Shown here: piece after piece, positions 47,817 to 57,268 of the stretch
Numbering within the stretch: position 1 is the stretch's first letter
Layout of the letters: every line of letters starts with the position of its first letter
NCBI RefSeq assembly: GCF_040718835.1
Contig: NZ_JBFEFG010000274.1
Coordinates: 744,001 to 808,000 of the forward strand
Reading direction: 5' to 3'
Source: Bremerella sp. JC817
GTDB lineage: Bacteria > Planctomycetota > Planctomycetia > Pirellulales > Pirellulaceae
DNA length: 64,000 bases
Notes under the pieces: model-generated
Databases searched by the model: none
Told to the model about the DNA's origin: nothing
What the model saw: only the letters and a program-made list of their open reading frames with translations
Translations under genes and position numbers: made by a program

Positions 47817-49553
47817 TTACTGAAGTGACTCCACCACCAACGATTCGCCTTCACGATCAACTGGCAACCAACCGAGCGTGTTCCATAACCAGGCAGTTCC
47901 GGTGAAGGTTGTCAGTGTGACCGCTTGTCCCGCAAGCATGCGGAACCAATCGGGAAAGCTTCCACTCGGATCGGCAACGGCTGTCAGCATGGCGACCGCA
48001 CCGAGTCCCATCGCCATCAACGTGGTCGCCGGGGCAATGATTGTCGCCCAGCTCGTATGCTTCATCGCCAACCAACAGAGGATCGTTATCCAGGCACAAG
48101 CGATCGTTCGCACGCTTACGCAGGCCAGCAGCGTCATTCCCATGGTCAGTAACGCAAGCTGCCATGCTTCTGTTCCCCAAAGCCAAGGGACGATGCAGGT
48201 CGGCAAAGTCCACAACAGGATTACCGGCGCGCGTTTCAGTCCAGCCCATTGCATTTGTCGCCAATGAGCCCACGGCGAACGAGGGTTTTTCCAGTACAGC
48301 CACTGCATCGAAGGATCCGCAAAGAAGCCGGCGGCTTCGACCGTTCCCATCACAATCGCGATGGTGGGCAATAGGATCGTCAGATGGGTTCGTAACAGCT
48401 CGGAATGATCAGCGTCCGAGGTGATTTGAAACGCCCATTGATGCGAGAAGTAAAGAACTGCCTGGGCTCCGATCGCCACCAAAACGACCGGCATGATGAA
48501 CGCAACACCTTGGTTCATCCAACGCGGCCAGACCCAATCATGCCACCGCCGCGGTTCCCGATGCAGGCGTCGCCGTAGCTCGCGACGAAGATCAATCGAG
48601 GCGTTGTCGACTTTGCGTTCCACCACGACCGCCTGAGGCGTACTTCGAAGCCAGGCCAAAGCCTTTCGTCTCGTTTGCCAGGCATTGGCTCTCCCGCGAA
48701 TGGCAAGCGTTATCACCGCTCCGATGGCCAGTACGACCAGCAGCGGCAACCAGGCATAAGTGTCGCCGTCGCCGATTCGCATGACCTGCCACTGCATCCA
48801 GGCCACCGGGCCCCACCAGCCAAAGTGCTGAGCGATCTGCAGGCTCAGCAAGGTCATGAAGAAGAGAAACGGAAGCAGCATCGACGACAACAATAAAGTC
48901 GTCACCAGCACCTGCGGCTTCAGTAAATATCCTAGTCGCGGGAACGAAGTCGCCCACAGGCTGACGCAATAGGCGTTCGCAATCACTAGCCCCGCGACCA
49001 ACAACCCAGCCAAGGCAGCTTGAATCGGTGAAGTCACGTTCCAAACACAGATGCCGATGCCAGCCATGGAGTAAAGTCCGAGCAGGGCCACAGCAATTCG
49101 TAACACGAGAACCCGTTGCCGCCACTGCGGTGCGGCCCGCGACCATTGTCGTTTTGGTTTGTCATCTTGGTCGGTTGGCAAGCAGACCAGTGCAATCACG
49201 ACCCAGGCCATCGTTTGCATGATCGAAAGACGCATGAAGCCAACGTGACGCAGGGCACCTGGCGTGACCTCGCCGAATTCGGTCGGGACCAGTTGCAGAG
49301 ATCCCCAGCACAACGCGCCGATCACCCACAGCAGTAGCCCCGACATGGCGACAACGGCAATACTGCAAAATACCAGGGTCAGCCAATAGCCCGCTTTCGA
49401 TCGGAAGATCGATTGCATGGTGGCTTCATAACGCCGCCGAAAGTGTCGCCAGCGTTCCCGAAAGCAAAACGTGTCAGGCTTGTTCTTCGCCAGCCATCGT
49501 AGATGTTGCCACCGAAGCTTACGCTCAATTCGCTGGTCGACCTCTTCGCTCAT
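47817..49553 (-). CDS. Membrane protein, putative ABC-2-like permease
   Basis: 578 residues with about 11-12 hydrophobic helices (e.g. WLTLVFCSIAVVAMSGLLLWVIG, AALAGLLVAGLVIANAYCVSLW, WLPLLVVLAIGAVITLAI). It overlaps the preceding ABC ATPase by four bases (ATGA), so it is probably its membrane partner. No conserved permease motif is recognised, and it has an unusually large size. Substrate unknown. Confidence 0.75.
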   Translation of the reverse strand: MSEEVDQRIERKLRWQHLRWLAKNKPDTFCFRERWRHFRRRYEATMQSIFRSKAGYWLTLVFCSIAVVAMSGLLLWVIGALCWGSLQLVPTEFGEVTPGALRHVGFMRLSIMQTMAWVVIALVCLPTDQDDKPKRQWSRAAPQWRQRVLVLRIAVALLGLYSMAGIGICVWNVTSPIQAALAGLLVAGLVIANAYCVSLWATSFPRLGYLLKPQVLVTTLLLSSMLLPFLFFMTLLSLQIAQHFGWWGPVAWMQWQVMRIGDGDTYAWLPLLVVLAIGAVITLAIRGRANAWQTRRKALAWLRSTPQAVVVERKVDNASIDLRRELRRRLHREPRRWHDWVWPRWMNQGVAFIMPVVLVAIGAQAVLYFSHQWAFQITSDADHSELLRTHLTILLPTIAIVMGTVEAAGFFADPSMQWLYWKNPRSPWAHWRQMQWAGLKRAPVILLWTLPTCIVPWLWGTEAWQLALLTMGMTLLACVSVRTIACAWITILCWLAMKHTSWATIIAPATTLMAMGLGAVAMLTAVADPSGSFPDWFRMLAGQAVTLTTFTGTAWLWNTLGWLPVDREGESLVVESLQ

Positions 49554-50308
49554 GATGGCCCCAGACCTTGCAGCACCGCCTGTAACGCAGGCGCCGCGGT
49601 ATCGGTCAGCTCGTCATTTGGCTTTTCGTCAGGCACACCACTCCAGACAAGGTTTCCTTCATGCAGGACCAACGCACCATCGGCTAAACGCCGAGCATGT
49701 TCCGGCCATTGACTTGAAAAGATAACCGTCCCACCACGGTGGGCATGTTCGCGAATCTGCTTCTCCAGGATCTGCAATCCTTCCGCATCGAGACCAGCTG
49801 AGAATGGTTCGTCCAGCAGCCAGATCGGCGGAGCGATCGCGAACAGTCCGACCATCGTGATTTTGTAGGCCTGCCCTTTCGACATCTCGCCACGCTTCGA
49901 CCGCGATACCGGCACCAGCCGCAGCCTTTCGAACCAGTTGGCGATCTCATCTTCAATGCCAGGCCGATCGGCATGATAGTCGCGTACCAGTTGGCACAGA
50001 TCGTCGACCGGACTACTGAGCGTGGCCTGACGATCTCCGCTGGTGTCGTCCAGCAGCATGACCTTTCGTCGCAAATGAATGGCCGTGGGACGCATCGGAG
50101 AAGGCCCCAGGTAGATTCGTCCTTCGCTTGCCGGAAGCCATCCAGCCACCAGCCGTAGCAGAGTCGACTTACCGGCGCCATTCGCCCCCAGCACAGCGTA
50201 GACACTGCCTGGCAGCAAGCTCGCATTCACTTGTCGCAAAGCCCAGGCTCCGGCGAAGATTCGTCCGGTGTCTTGAAACTGAATCGTTGGTGCGGCAGAT
50301 GATTCCAC
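49550..50308 (-). CDS. ABC transporter ATP-binding protein, divergent
   Basis: 252 residues. Walker A GANGAGKST at 41-49 and Walker B WLLDEP at 163-168 are intact. The signature is MSKGQ at 142-146, not LSGGQ. The H-loop has Gln200 in SSQWPEHA, where most ATPases have His. Similar to exporter ATPases of ABC-2 systems. The Gln could slow hydrolysis; that is inference. Coupled to the permease gene that follows. Confidence 0.88.
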   Translation of the reverse strand: MESSAAPTIQFQDTGRIFAGAWALRQVNASLLPGSVYAVLGANGAGKSTLLRLVAGWLPASEGRIYLGPSPMRPTAIHLRRKVMLLDDTSGDRQATLSSPVDDLCQLVRDYHADRPGIEDEIANWFERLRLVPVSRSKRGEMSKGQAYKITMVGLFAIAPPIWLLDEPFSAGLDAEGLQILEKQIREHAHRGGTVIFSSQWPEHARRLADGALVLHEGNLVWSGVPDEKPNDELTDTAAPALQAVLQGLGPS

Positions 50309-50482
50309 AAGTTAACCATTGGGGCGAGGGAATTGGTTTGCGGGCATATTCTAGCGGCTATTCGCCCCCGGATCGATAATCTTGGCAACTCATGGTTCCT
50401 TCGTGTCCCTTGATTCCGCTGGCGACCTGAACGGAGTACGATAGGTGGAACCTCCTCTCCCATCACTCCCCAAAAACGACTC

Positions 50483-51490
50483 ATGTCATTGCCCCCTTAT
50501 ACCTGCCTGGTGAAGATCGCTTTGCAACTTCCTTCGCCGGACGATCTCAGCTTTTCGGCCGAACTGGAACTTGCGAACTTGCAATCGTTCGTCACGGCGA
50601 ATCGAATTTTGCTGGATGATGCACGTGATCACCTCGATGCCGCGTGTGCCGTTCCTTTGGAATACGACGCCGATTACTTTCGACGTCATTGCCCAGAGAT
50701 CCAAGTGCTGAGAAACCTGGCCGATGCCTTTTACATCGAAGGGATTCTCGCGCTGCAGACGCAGCAATACGACCACGTGATTACAGCCGGACTCACGTTG
50801 ATCGATCTAGGCAATGCGACGGCTCGGGGAGGCTTACAGGTCGACTACCTGGCCTCGGTTCGCTCGATTGCGTTGGGGTCGTCGCTGCTGAGCACGGTTC
50901 GAGAACAGTTGGATTCCGAGCAGCGATCGCGTCTATTACGCGAACTGGCACGGGTCGAGTCGGAACATGAGCCGGTTGAGGTCGCCATGGAACGCGACGA
51001 ACTTTGGACCGAACTGGTTGATTACCCCGACGAAGAAATCAACTCCGACGCGATGGCATTGCCGGCCGAGATGACCGACGACCTATCGCCAGAGCAGTTG
51101 GCTGAATTTCAACAGATCATCCAGGAAGGGATGTCGAATCTGCCGGAAGACAACCAGGCGATGTATACCTGCTTCGAGCAACGTACCATCGCCGCCTTTC
51201 GCCTGTTGGCACTCGATTTGGCTTTGCAACAATTCGAGGCTCTAACCGGCACGTACCCGGCCGAACTCGAGCATTTGCGGCCAGGCGTATTGTCCGATAT
51301 TCCACGCGATCCATTCACAGGCCAAGCTTTCCTTTACCAACCGAAGTCGGCTAACGAACCGAAAAGCTTCTTGCTGTACAGCCCTGGGCCGCTGCAGATC
51401 GACCACGGAGGCCAACCAGGTAGTTGGCCCGAAGTGCTGCAAGGGAACGCTGACTTCTCACTGCAGACGTTCACGCTCGAGGACCAATAG
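50483..51490 (+). CDS. Hypothetical protein with a pseudopilin-like C-terminal motif
   Basis: 335 residues, start ATG at 50483, no signal or membrane segment apparent. The middle is helical (FVTANRILLDDARDHLD..., LASVRSIALGSSLLSTV). The last ~70 residues have the pattern GTYPAELEHLRPGVLSDIPRDPFTGQAFLYQP, similar to the end of type II pseudopilin-like planctomycete proteins. Function unknown. Ends one base before the stop of the convergent TPR gene. Confidence 0.65.
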   Translation: MSLPPYTCLVKIALQLPSPDDLSFSAELELANLQSFVTANRILLDDARDHLDAACAVPLEYDADYFRRHCPEIQVLRNLADAFYIEGILALQTQQYDHVITAGLTLIDLGNATARGGLQVDYLASVRSIALGSSLLSTVREQLDSEQRSRLLRELARVESEHEPVEVAMERDELWTELVDYPDEEINSDAMALPAEMTDDLSPEQLAEFQQIIQEGMSNLPEDNQAMYTCFEQRTIAAFRLLALDLALQQFEALTGTYPAELEHLRPGVLSDIPRDPFTGQAFLYQPKSANEPKSFLLYSPGPLQIDHGGQPGSWPEVLQGNADFSLQTFTLEDQ

Positions 51491-51491
51491 C

Positions 51492-52196
51492 TTACTCGTC
51501 CTTCGATTCTTCTTCCTTCGATTCAGCGACAGGCTCTTCTGCAGGGGCACCTTCACCGGCGGCGGCACGGAATGCTTCGATGCGATCGCGGATCACCTCG
51601 GGTTGGGTGTAGCCATGCACAATCGCTTTCTTCAGCTCGCGATCGGCGTCGTCAAAGCGACCGACCGTGGCATAGGCGAACGCCAGATTGGAATGCCCCA
51701 CGGCCAGCGTGTCGTCCAGCTTCACCCCTTTTTCCAGTTCGACGACGGCCTGGTCGTACTTTTCCTGGTGGATGTAAAGGGCACCCAGGCTGATATGTAA
51801 CTCGGCATAGTTGGGTTCGATTTCCAAGGCCTTGTTGTACATCCGCTCAGCCTCGTCAAATTCTCCCATCAGTCGGCAGACGACCCCTTTGTTGACGTAG
51901 GCGCGGTGATTCTGAGGATCTTCTTCGATCGCCATTTCATGGTACTTGATCGACTCTTCGTACTCGCCCATCTCGTTGTAGCAGTTGCCCAACATGGTCA
52001 GCGCGACGCTTTTGGGGTATTCCTTCAGCGGCTTGTCCAGGGCCTTCTTGAAGACCGGCACGGCAGCTTCGTAGTCCCCTTCTTCGTACAAAGCGGCGGC
52101 CTTTTCGACCATGACGTCACCATTCTGGTTGACATCGCATCCCGAAAAAAGAAACAGAACCAGCAGGGATGCCGAGATAGACCGAGCGATATTCAT
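51492..52196 (-). CDS. TPR-repeat lipoprotein
   Basis: 234 residues. Lipobox FSGC with Cys20 follows a signal peptide. Then four to five TPR repeats (AAALYEEGDYEAAVPVFKKAL; TMLGNCYNEMGEYEESIKYHEMAIEEDP; YVNKGVVCRLMGEFDEAERMYNKALEIEP; SLGALYIHQEKYDQAVVELEKGV; SNLAFAYATVGRFDDADRELKKAI). The C-terminal tail is acidic (ESKEEESKDE). Probably a scaffolding protein of the periplasm or outer membrane; the partner is unknown. Confidence 0.85.
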   Translation of the reverse strand: MNIARSISASLLVLFLFSGCDVNQNGDVMVEKAAALYEEGDYEAAVPVFKKALDKPLKEYPKSVALTMLGNCYNEMGEYEESIKYHEMAIEEDPQNHRAYVNKGVVCRLMGEFDEAERMYNKALEIEPNYAELHISLGALYIHQEKYDQAVVELEKGVKLDDTLAVGHSNLAFAYATVGRFDDADRELKKAIVHGYTQPEVIRDRIEAFRAAAGEGAPAEEPVAESKEEESKDE

Positions 52197-52276
52197 TGCG
52201 TTGAACCTGAGCAGCTAGAAGGATTTACGACCGTATCGATAGGATGTGCCTGAATTCTAGCTTGCGGCCTTCGGTC

Positions 52277-53533
52277 CTACCAGAACTTCCACCAAGGCTT
52301 CTTGGCTGGCGGACGTGTCCGCTCCATGATCTCATTCACGATTTTCAAGGCTTTATCCATCGTTTCGCTGCTGGTACCAACCTCCGGCACGATGCTTGGG
52401 GCCATCCGCATGCCTCCCAGGTCTTCGACCGCGACGCCTTGATCCAGGGCAGACAAGATGGCGTTCGACTCGGCGTTGTAGAGATTCAACGCCTCCCAGG
52501 TTTCAGGCGGTAGACTCTCGCGGAGCTTAATTCCCAGGGCTCGGCCACGGCTGTAGGCCGGCAACGACATCAGTGGGACATCGGTTTCAATCGTTCCGTC
52601 GGCCTTGGCTCGGATCACGGTCGAAGCGTACTGCACGCCGGTCGACTCGAACAAAAGACGCCCAAAAGCAATTGTTGAGATCGATTCGACCTCTTGCACG
52701 ATCTGCGAGTCGAAGCCACGCTCGACCATCGCCTCGATCAGTTGATCGATTGATTCGTGGTCGGTGAAATGCTCGGCGAAGTGCTGGATCGTCCGTTCCA
52801 ATTCGGCCCGCTCGCGGACTTCGCTCGAGTTCTGGGGGAACTCGAATACGGCAAACCGGACGATATACCCAAACTCTGGTCCGTTGGCAGGCAGCGGCCA
52901 ATCGTCGTCGCGGTGCGAGATATCGTGCCCATCAATCTCCAATTCGCGATGCCAACCGTTCTTGCCGCTCGACAGCACGGTCGCTTTCGCCAGATGGACC
53001 CTGCGTGGAGCGGCCGATTCCGAGGCATAACGGAACCAGGGCAAATTGGTCTCGCCATCGCTGGGAAAGAGATTCCCTTCGATACCTCGGCTGACCGTCG
53101 GACCGACGTACGCGCGAAGTCGAGGCAAACCAAAGTCGGACGGAATGAAACCTTCGGCCGGGTTACCACCAGCGACACCGATCTGGCAAGCCATGCAGAC
53201 CGGGTGGTTGTCGAGAAACGATCGGATGGGACCAGCGACAAGCGTGATCCACAAGACCGATGCCTCGCGTAGTGCTTTCTCGCGGTCATCCCCCATACCA
53301 AACACACAGGCATCTAGCACTTCGTCGTCGTAGTCGTGTAACTGAGCGAAGACGTGGCAATGGACCATGCCATCTTGCGGCGTTTCCATCTCGTGGATTT
53401 CGGCCGACAGCGTGACTCGACCGTCGAAGATCTTGAGTTGCTCGTCCAGAAGCTGGGTCCAGCCACCGAGCTCTTCGCCATGAATGTTGAGGCCTTCCTC
53501 GATGAATTCCAGCAACTGATGAGCGTCCGACAC
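52277..53533 (-). CDS. Hypothetical protein, unrecognised
   Basis: About 418 residues from a GTG at 53533 (MSDAHQLLEFIEEG...); a TTG at 53587 would add 18 residues. No signal or membrane segment. Blocks that look conserved are MVHCHVFAQLHDYDDEVLDACVFGMGDDREKALREA, CMACQIGVAGGNPAEGFIPSD and LPRLRAYVGPTVSRG, with a tail ending PAKKPWWKFW. Three Cys/His-rich spots might bind a metal. Same strand as, and 64 bases downstream of, the ADP-ribosylglycohydrolase. Family not recognised. Confidence 0.6.
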   Translation of the reverse strand: MSDAHQLLEFIEEGLNIHGEELGGWTQLLDEQLKIFDGRVTLSAEIHEMETPQDGMVHCHVFAQLHDYDDEVLDACVFGMGDDREKALREASVLWITLVAGPIRSFLDNHPVCMACQIGVAGGNPAEGFIPSDFGLPRLRAYVGPTVSRGIEGNLFPSDGETNLPWFRYASESAAPRRVHLAKATVLSSGKNGWHRELEIDGHDISHRDDDWPLPANGPEFGYIVRFAVFEFPQNSSEVRERAELERTIQHFAEHFTDHESIDQLIEAMVERGFDSQIVQEVESISTIAFGRLLFESTGVQYASTVIRAKADGTIETDVPLMSLPAYSRGRALGIKLRESLPPETWEALNLYNAESNAILSALDQGVAVEDLGGMRMAPSIVPEVGTSSETMDKALKIVNEIMERTRPPAKKPWWKFW

Positions 53534-53597
53534 GACCACGGCCCCCGCGCGAAGAAATGATGAGCACAGAAAAGATGTGGGCGCCAACTTATCGAAT

Positions 53598-54488
53598 CTA
53601 ATCGGCAGAATCTAGTCGACTCTCGCCGAAACGTGCCGCGATCGTTTTGATCTCTTCATATAAGTCAACTGTCGGCAGAAGCTCCGCCACCGAAGGCATA
53701 ATCCCCTGCTCTGCACCGAGGATCTGTCCTGCCATCGAAGCGACCGTGTCGACATCGCCTCCGCCGGTGACGATGTCGCGAAACATGACCAACGGATCGG
53801 CGTACTGCGTCGCCGCCAAGATCGCGGCTGGCACCGAGTCGACCACGTATCCGGTCGGGAGATGGGCCTGAGCGTAGTCGAGATACGAAACGCCGTTCGC
53901 CACTTCCCCCAGCCGATCACGAACATTCGAGTCCGGCAACCGTTCGGTTATCTTCGTGATTAAATCGGGTTCGTCGGCATCTTCGGCGGTGACCATTCGA
54001 ATGGCGTAAACGATTGCTAAGGCACCGATGTAGGCCTCGTCGTTATGATGCGTGATCCAACAGATGTCTCGAATGAGCGTTCTTTGCGCGGCTTCATCCG
54101 GATCAAGCAGAAAAGCCAACGGTGCAATTCGCATCGCGGCCCCGTTGCCGGCCGAACGTTCGCCCGTGGAACCCGCATCGGCCCAGTGAACTCCGACGGT
54201 CAGATCGCGCATTGACTTCAAGGTGCTAGAACCAATTCCGCGGATTCGTCCTGCTTGAAACCAGTGTAGCATCGCCTGGGCAATTGCCGCCGGATCGACC
54301 GCGGACCGAGCCACAATCGCTTCACAGGTAGCCAACGTCAGTTGCGTGTCGTCGGTCGTGCGAAGTTGCTTCCCGGCGACCAGGCTTTGCCCGGGCGGAG
54401 AGGTCTCGTAGGGAGCCGCAATCGCGTCTCCCAAGGCACCGGTCAGCAAACAGCCGGCGATTCGCTGTGAGCGAGAGAGCTTTGCCAC
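53598..54488 (-). CDS. ADP-ribosylglycohydrolase family protein
   Basis: 296 residues. Magnesium-binding motifs: GCLLTGALGDAIAAPYE, TTDDTQLTL (Asp46/Asp47), GNGAAMRIAPLAFLLDP, and GGGDVDTVASMAGQILGAEQG. The family removes ADP-ribose from proteins or hydrolyses related ADP-ribosyl compounds (DraG/ARH type). No ADP-ribosyltransferase is seen in the window. It could be a toxin-reversal or nucleotide-repair enzyme. Confidence 0.92.
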   Translation of the reverse strand: MAKLSRSQRIAGCLLTGALGDAIAAPYETSPPGQSLVAGKQLRTTDDTQLTLATCEAIVARSAVDPAAIAQAMLHWFQAGRIRGIGSSTLKSMRDLTVGVHWADAGSTGERSAGNGAAMRIAPLAFLLDPDEAAQRTLIRDICWITHHNDEAYIGALAIVYAIRMVTAEDADEPDLITKITERLPDSNVRDRLGEVANGVSYLDYAQAHLPTGYVVDSVPAAILAATQYADPLVMFRDIVTGGGDVDTVASMAGQILGAEQGIMPSVAELLPTVDLYEEIKTIAARFGESRLDSAD

Positions 54489-54499
54489 GTGATCGATCC

Positions 54500-54543
54500 A
54501 AGAAATAAATCAGGGCCAACCAGTCATCCCGTGAATGGCCCTG
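54500..54543 (-). terminator. Rho-independent terminator of the Gly/Asn-rich secreted gene
   Basis: Arms CAGGGCCA (54511-54518) and TGGCCCTG (54536-54543), perfect eight bases, with ATTTATTTCTTGG on the minus-strand exit side. It lies directly after the stop at 54551. Confidence 0.75.
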
Positions 54544-54550
54544 AAGAAAA

Positions 54551-56281
54551 TTAGAACGGCAGACCTTCTTGCTTCGAGCCCGAGCCGGCGTCGCTAACCT
54601 GTTTATCAGCATCCTTGGGTGGATTCATCCGAATGAACAGGTAATGCTCCGTTCGGGTCGTGCTGAAGTGGACCAACACCGGGACCTCGTTCTTGGTGAG
54701 GTTATAAATGCCGGTCTCGAAGACCGTGGTGGTATTATCCCCGACGGTGAACGCACAACGCTGCGTCTTCTCGTCGACTCGACCTTGCACCACGTAAGTC
54801 TTGTTGGTCGACGTGTTATAGTACGTACCGCTAATGAGGCCTTCATGATTGACGGCCAGTTGGATCACTCGATTCGTCGAAGGATCTTGCTCGCTGGTCG
54901 AAATCGTGAACGTTCCCAGTGGCAGGAATTGCTCCTGGTTGGAAGAGTCACTCGACTGCGTATCGTTCGATTGCGAGTCGGTGCTGGTCGACGGAGCGAC
55001 ACTACTCGTATCCGCCAACTGAGCCGCCGACTGGGCATACTCTTCCTGCGTACCGACGTCCTGACCATTCACGTACACGGAATTGTCTTGATAGACCACG
55101 TTACCGCCTGGTCCGTAATCATAGTAAACCGGCGATGCCCAGCCCCAATCAGGGAACCACGCGGTCATGCTGCCCCAGTTCGCCCCGTCCCACCAATACC
55201 ACCAGTCATGACGATTCCAGTCGTGCTGGTAGTACCACGGACCGAGGCTCCGATGATTGGTATTCCACCAATGACTTCCAGGCTGCGTCCAGTCGAAGTG
55301 ATCCTGAATCTTCTGCTGCACTTGCGGATGATCGTTCAACCAGTTCTGTGGCTTATGGTCGCCGCCATTGTTAGTGAAGTTATGCACGTTGCCTTGCAGG
55401 TTCGGATGGTTGTTCCAGAAGTTGCTTCCCGGCACGTTGGTATAGTTGCCGATCTTGTTGTCGACATTCGGATGGTTCTGCAGGATGTCGCCGCTGCCTG
55501 GTTTCACACCGTCACCAGGTTTGGGGCCATCTCTACCAGACCACTTTTGAGAACCACCATTGATGCCCGAATGACTGTAATCACCCCAGGTCTGGCCACC
55601 GTAATAGCCCAGACGCTGTGCTTCTCCGGCCCAGTTCTGCAAATGCTGAGCACGGACCGGATTGTTATCCAACCAGTCAGCCATCTCGGAGCCGCCATCA
55701 CTGCCAGGGCCGAGAACGTTGCCGAGTTGTCCTCGCACTTTGCTGGCAACGTCAGGTGAATGCGAAGGCCACTGGGGATCGCTGATCAGAGGACTATTGC
55801 CACGGTGAAGTCCCTCGAACACTTGGCTGTCTCCGGGAGAAGGCCCGGTGTGGTTTGGGTACTGAGGACTAAACAAGGGCATGCTTGCATGATCGCCAGT
55901 GAATCCGGTGTAATCGTTGCCGCTTGGCAAGATATTCGGGAAGCTTGCTCCACCGAACTGGCCGCGGAAATCGTTGGATGGAAGATCAACACCGCCATTG
56001 GGCAGATGCACGCCACCCCCGCCGAAGTTACCGCCACCAAAGTCGCCGGTACTGATTCCGCCACCCAGGCCGCCAATGGCAGACCCACCATAATTGGCTC
56101 CGTTTGCGAGATCTAATCCAGTACCCCCTATCGGGCCAGGCGTTTGAAACCCACCACCCATCCCGCCAGGATGAAACCCGCCTGCGATACCGCCGGCATG
56201 GAAACCAACCGCATAGGCCGAAACGGGCAGGCATACCGCAGCAACCGCCGCCAGGCACAACTGAAAGAGATTACGTTTCAT
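54551..56281 (-). CDS. Gly/Asn/Trp-rich exported protein
   Basis: 576 residues with a signal peptide (MKRNLFQLCLAAVAAVCLPVSAYA). Residues ~25-120 are Gly-rich. A middle region contains HPN-type repeats (NHPNVDNKI, NHPNLQGNV, DHPQVQQKI) and a Trp-rich patch (DWWYWWDGANWG). The segment YYDYGPGGNVVYQDNSVYVNGQDVG follows, a pattern I know from planctomycete secreted proteins. The last ~115 residues (LGTFTISTSEQDPSTN to HYLFIRMNPP) form a compact beta domain. Function unknown; probably surface or extracellular. Confidence 0.75.
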   Translation of the reverse strand: MKRNLFQLCLAAVAAVCLPVSAYAVGFHAGGIAGGFHPGGMGGGFQTPGPIGGTGLDLANGANYGGSAIGGLGGGISTGDFGGGNFGGGGVHLPNGGVDLPSNDFRGQFGGASFPNILPSGNDYTGFTGDHASMPLFSPQYPNHTGPSPGDSQVFEGLHRGNSPLISDPQWPSHSPDVASKVRGQLGNVLGPGSDGGSEMADWLDNNPVRAQHLQNWAGEAQRLGYYGGQTWGDYSHSGINGGSQKWSGRDGPKPGDGVKPGSGDILQNHPNVDNKIGNYTNVPGSNFWNNHPNLQGNVHNFTNNGGDHKPQNWLNDHPQVQQKIQDHFDWTQPGSHWWNTNHRSLGPWYYQHDWNRHDWWYWWDGANWGSMTAWFPDWGWASPVYYDYGPGGNVVYQDNSVYVNGQDVGTQEEYAQSAAQLADTSSVAPSTSTDSQSNDTQSSDSSNQEQFLPLGTFTISTSEQDPSTNRVIQLAVNHEGLISGTYYNTSTNKTYVVQGRVDEKTQRCAFTVGDNTTTVFETGIYNLTKNEVPVLVHFSTTRTEHYLFIRMNPPKDADKQVSDAGSGSKQEGLPF

Positions 56282-56329
56282 GGGAAAGTCTCTTGAATTC
56301 TGTCTCGTTGAATGGATGGACGCTGCTTG

Positions 56330-57268
56330 CTAGTTGCCCTGTCGAACCAGGCGATCTGGTCCCACGTTGGGAAGGGACAAGCCATCCACTTCCATATTCA
56401 CGATGGTCAGTTTGAGCTCTTTGTCTGAGACCCGTTCGATGATCTGGGTAAACGATGCTCGGCGGCCATCGGTCAGCTTGACGACCATCGGGCAGTGCCA
56501 GATGTTTTTGCTCGTCTCTTGCCAGGTACCTTCACCGAAGCTCCCATCGCCATCGAACTGCCAACAACGAATCACGTTATGTTCGCCATCCCAGCCAATG
56601 ACCTGGGTCCCGGCACCGGCGATCCCTTGCGGTGTCACCATGTGGTATTCGCGAATCAGAAAGTTGCCACCGCCAACCCAGCGCACCTTACTGCTGACAT
56701 GGGCGTCTTTGACGGTATCACTCCAGACACCGACCAGCCAGCCTAGCTTCGAGAGCGCTCCGGCAGACGTTTCCACCGGCAAAGCGACGTCGAATTCTTC
56801 GACATGGTCCAACAGCCACTTGTCGCCTTGCTTGACCAGCACAGCCGAAAATCTCGAGTAGCTAATGCTGCGGTCCGAGTGCATCAACTGGGTCGAGCAC
56901 TTCACGTCGGCCACCGTGGGCGAAACTTCGCGAACGGCATTGAGCGTGATGATCAGCCTGGCGTTGGGTTCGCTTTGAAATAATTCGGTGTACGCCTTGA
57001 GAATGGCGTCGCGCCCCTTGATTTGATCGCCGGTGGTTGCCTGGCGATGGATGCCTTCTTGTTCCCAGAGCGAAGCAACAGCTTGGGCATCGTGCGAGTT
57101 GAAGGCTGCTTGAAGCTGATCGAGCGAAGCCTTCAGGTTCGTTTCCAACTCGCTCGGTGGCGAAGCGGGTTCTTCGGCGAGAACTGCATTCGCCAGGCTC
57201 ATAGCGCAGCAGCACGCCAACAGCGCACCATAACAACGGGCGGTTGGCCCCCAGGAAAACAAATTCAT
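56330..57268 (-). CDS. Exported NTF2/SnoaL-like protein
   Basis: 312 residues with a signal peptide (ending near ANAVLA). Residues 45-160 form an NTF2-like (DUF4440/SgcJ-type) cone: LQAAFNSHDAQAVASLWEQEG, ATTGDQIKGRDAILKAYTELF, DKWLLDHVEEFD. The second half (GALSKLGWLVGVWSDTVKD... WDGEHNVIRCWQFDGDGSFGEG) is a lipocalin-like/DUF1579-style beta-rich region. Ligand unknown. It lies 48 bases upstream of the Gly-rich gene, same strand. Confidence 0.8.
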   Translation of the reverse strand: MNLFSWGPTARCYGALLACCCAMSLANAVLAEEPASPPSELETNLKASLDQLQAAFNSHDAQAVASLWEQEGIHRQATTGDQIKGRDAILKAYTELFQSEPNARLIITLNAVREVSPTVADVKCSTQLMHSDRSISYSRFSAVLVKQGDKWLLDHVEEFDVALPVETSAGALSKLGWLVGVWSDTVKDAHVSSKVRWVGGGNFLIREYHMVTPQGIAGAGTQVIGWDGEHNVIRCWQFDGDGSFGEGTWQETSKNIWHCPMVVKLTDGRRASFTQIIERVSDKELKLTIVNMEVDGLSLPNVGPDRLVRQGN

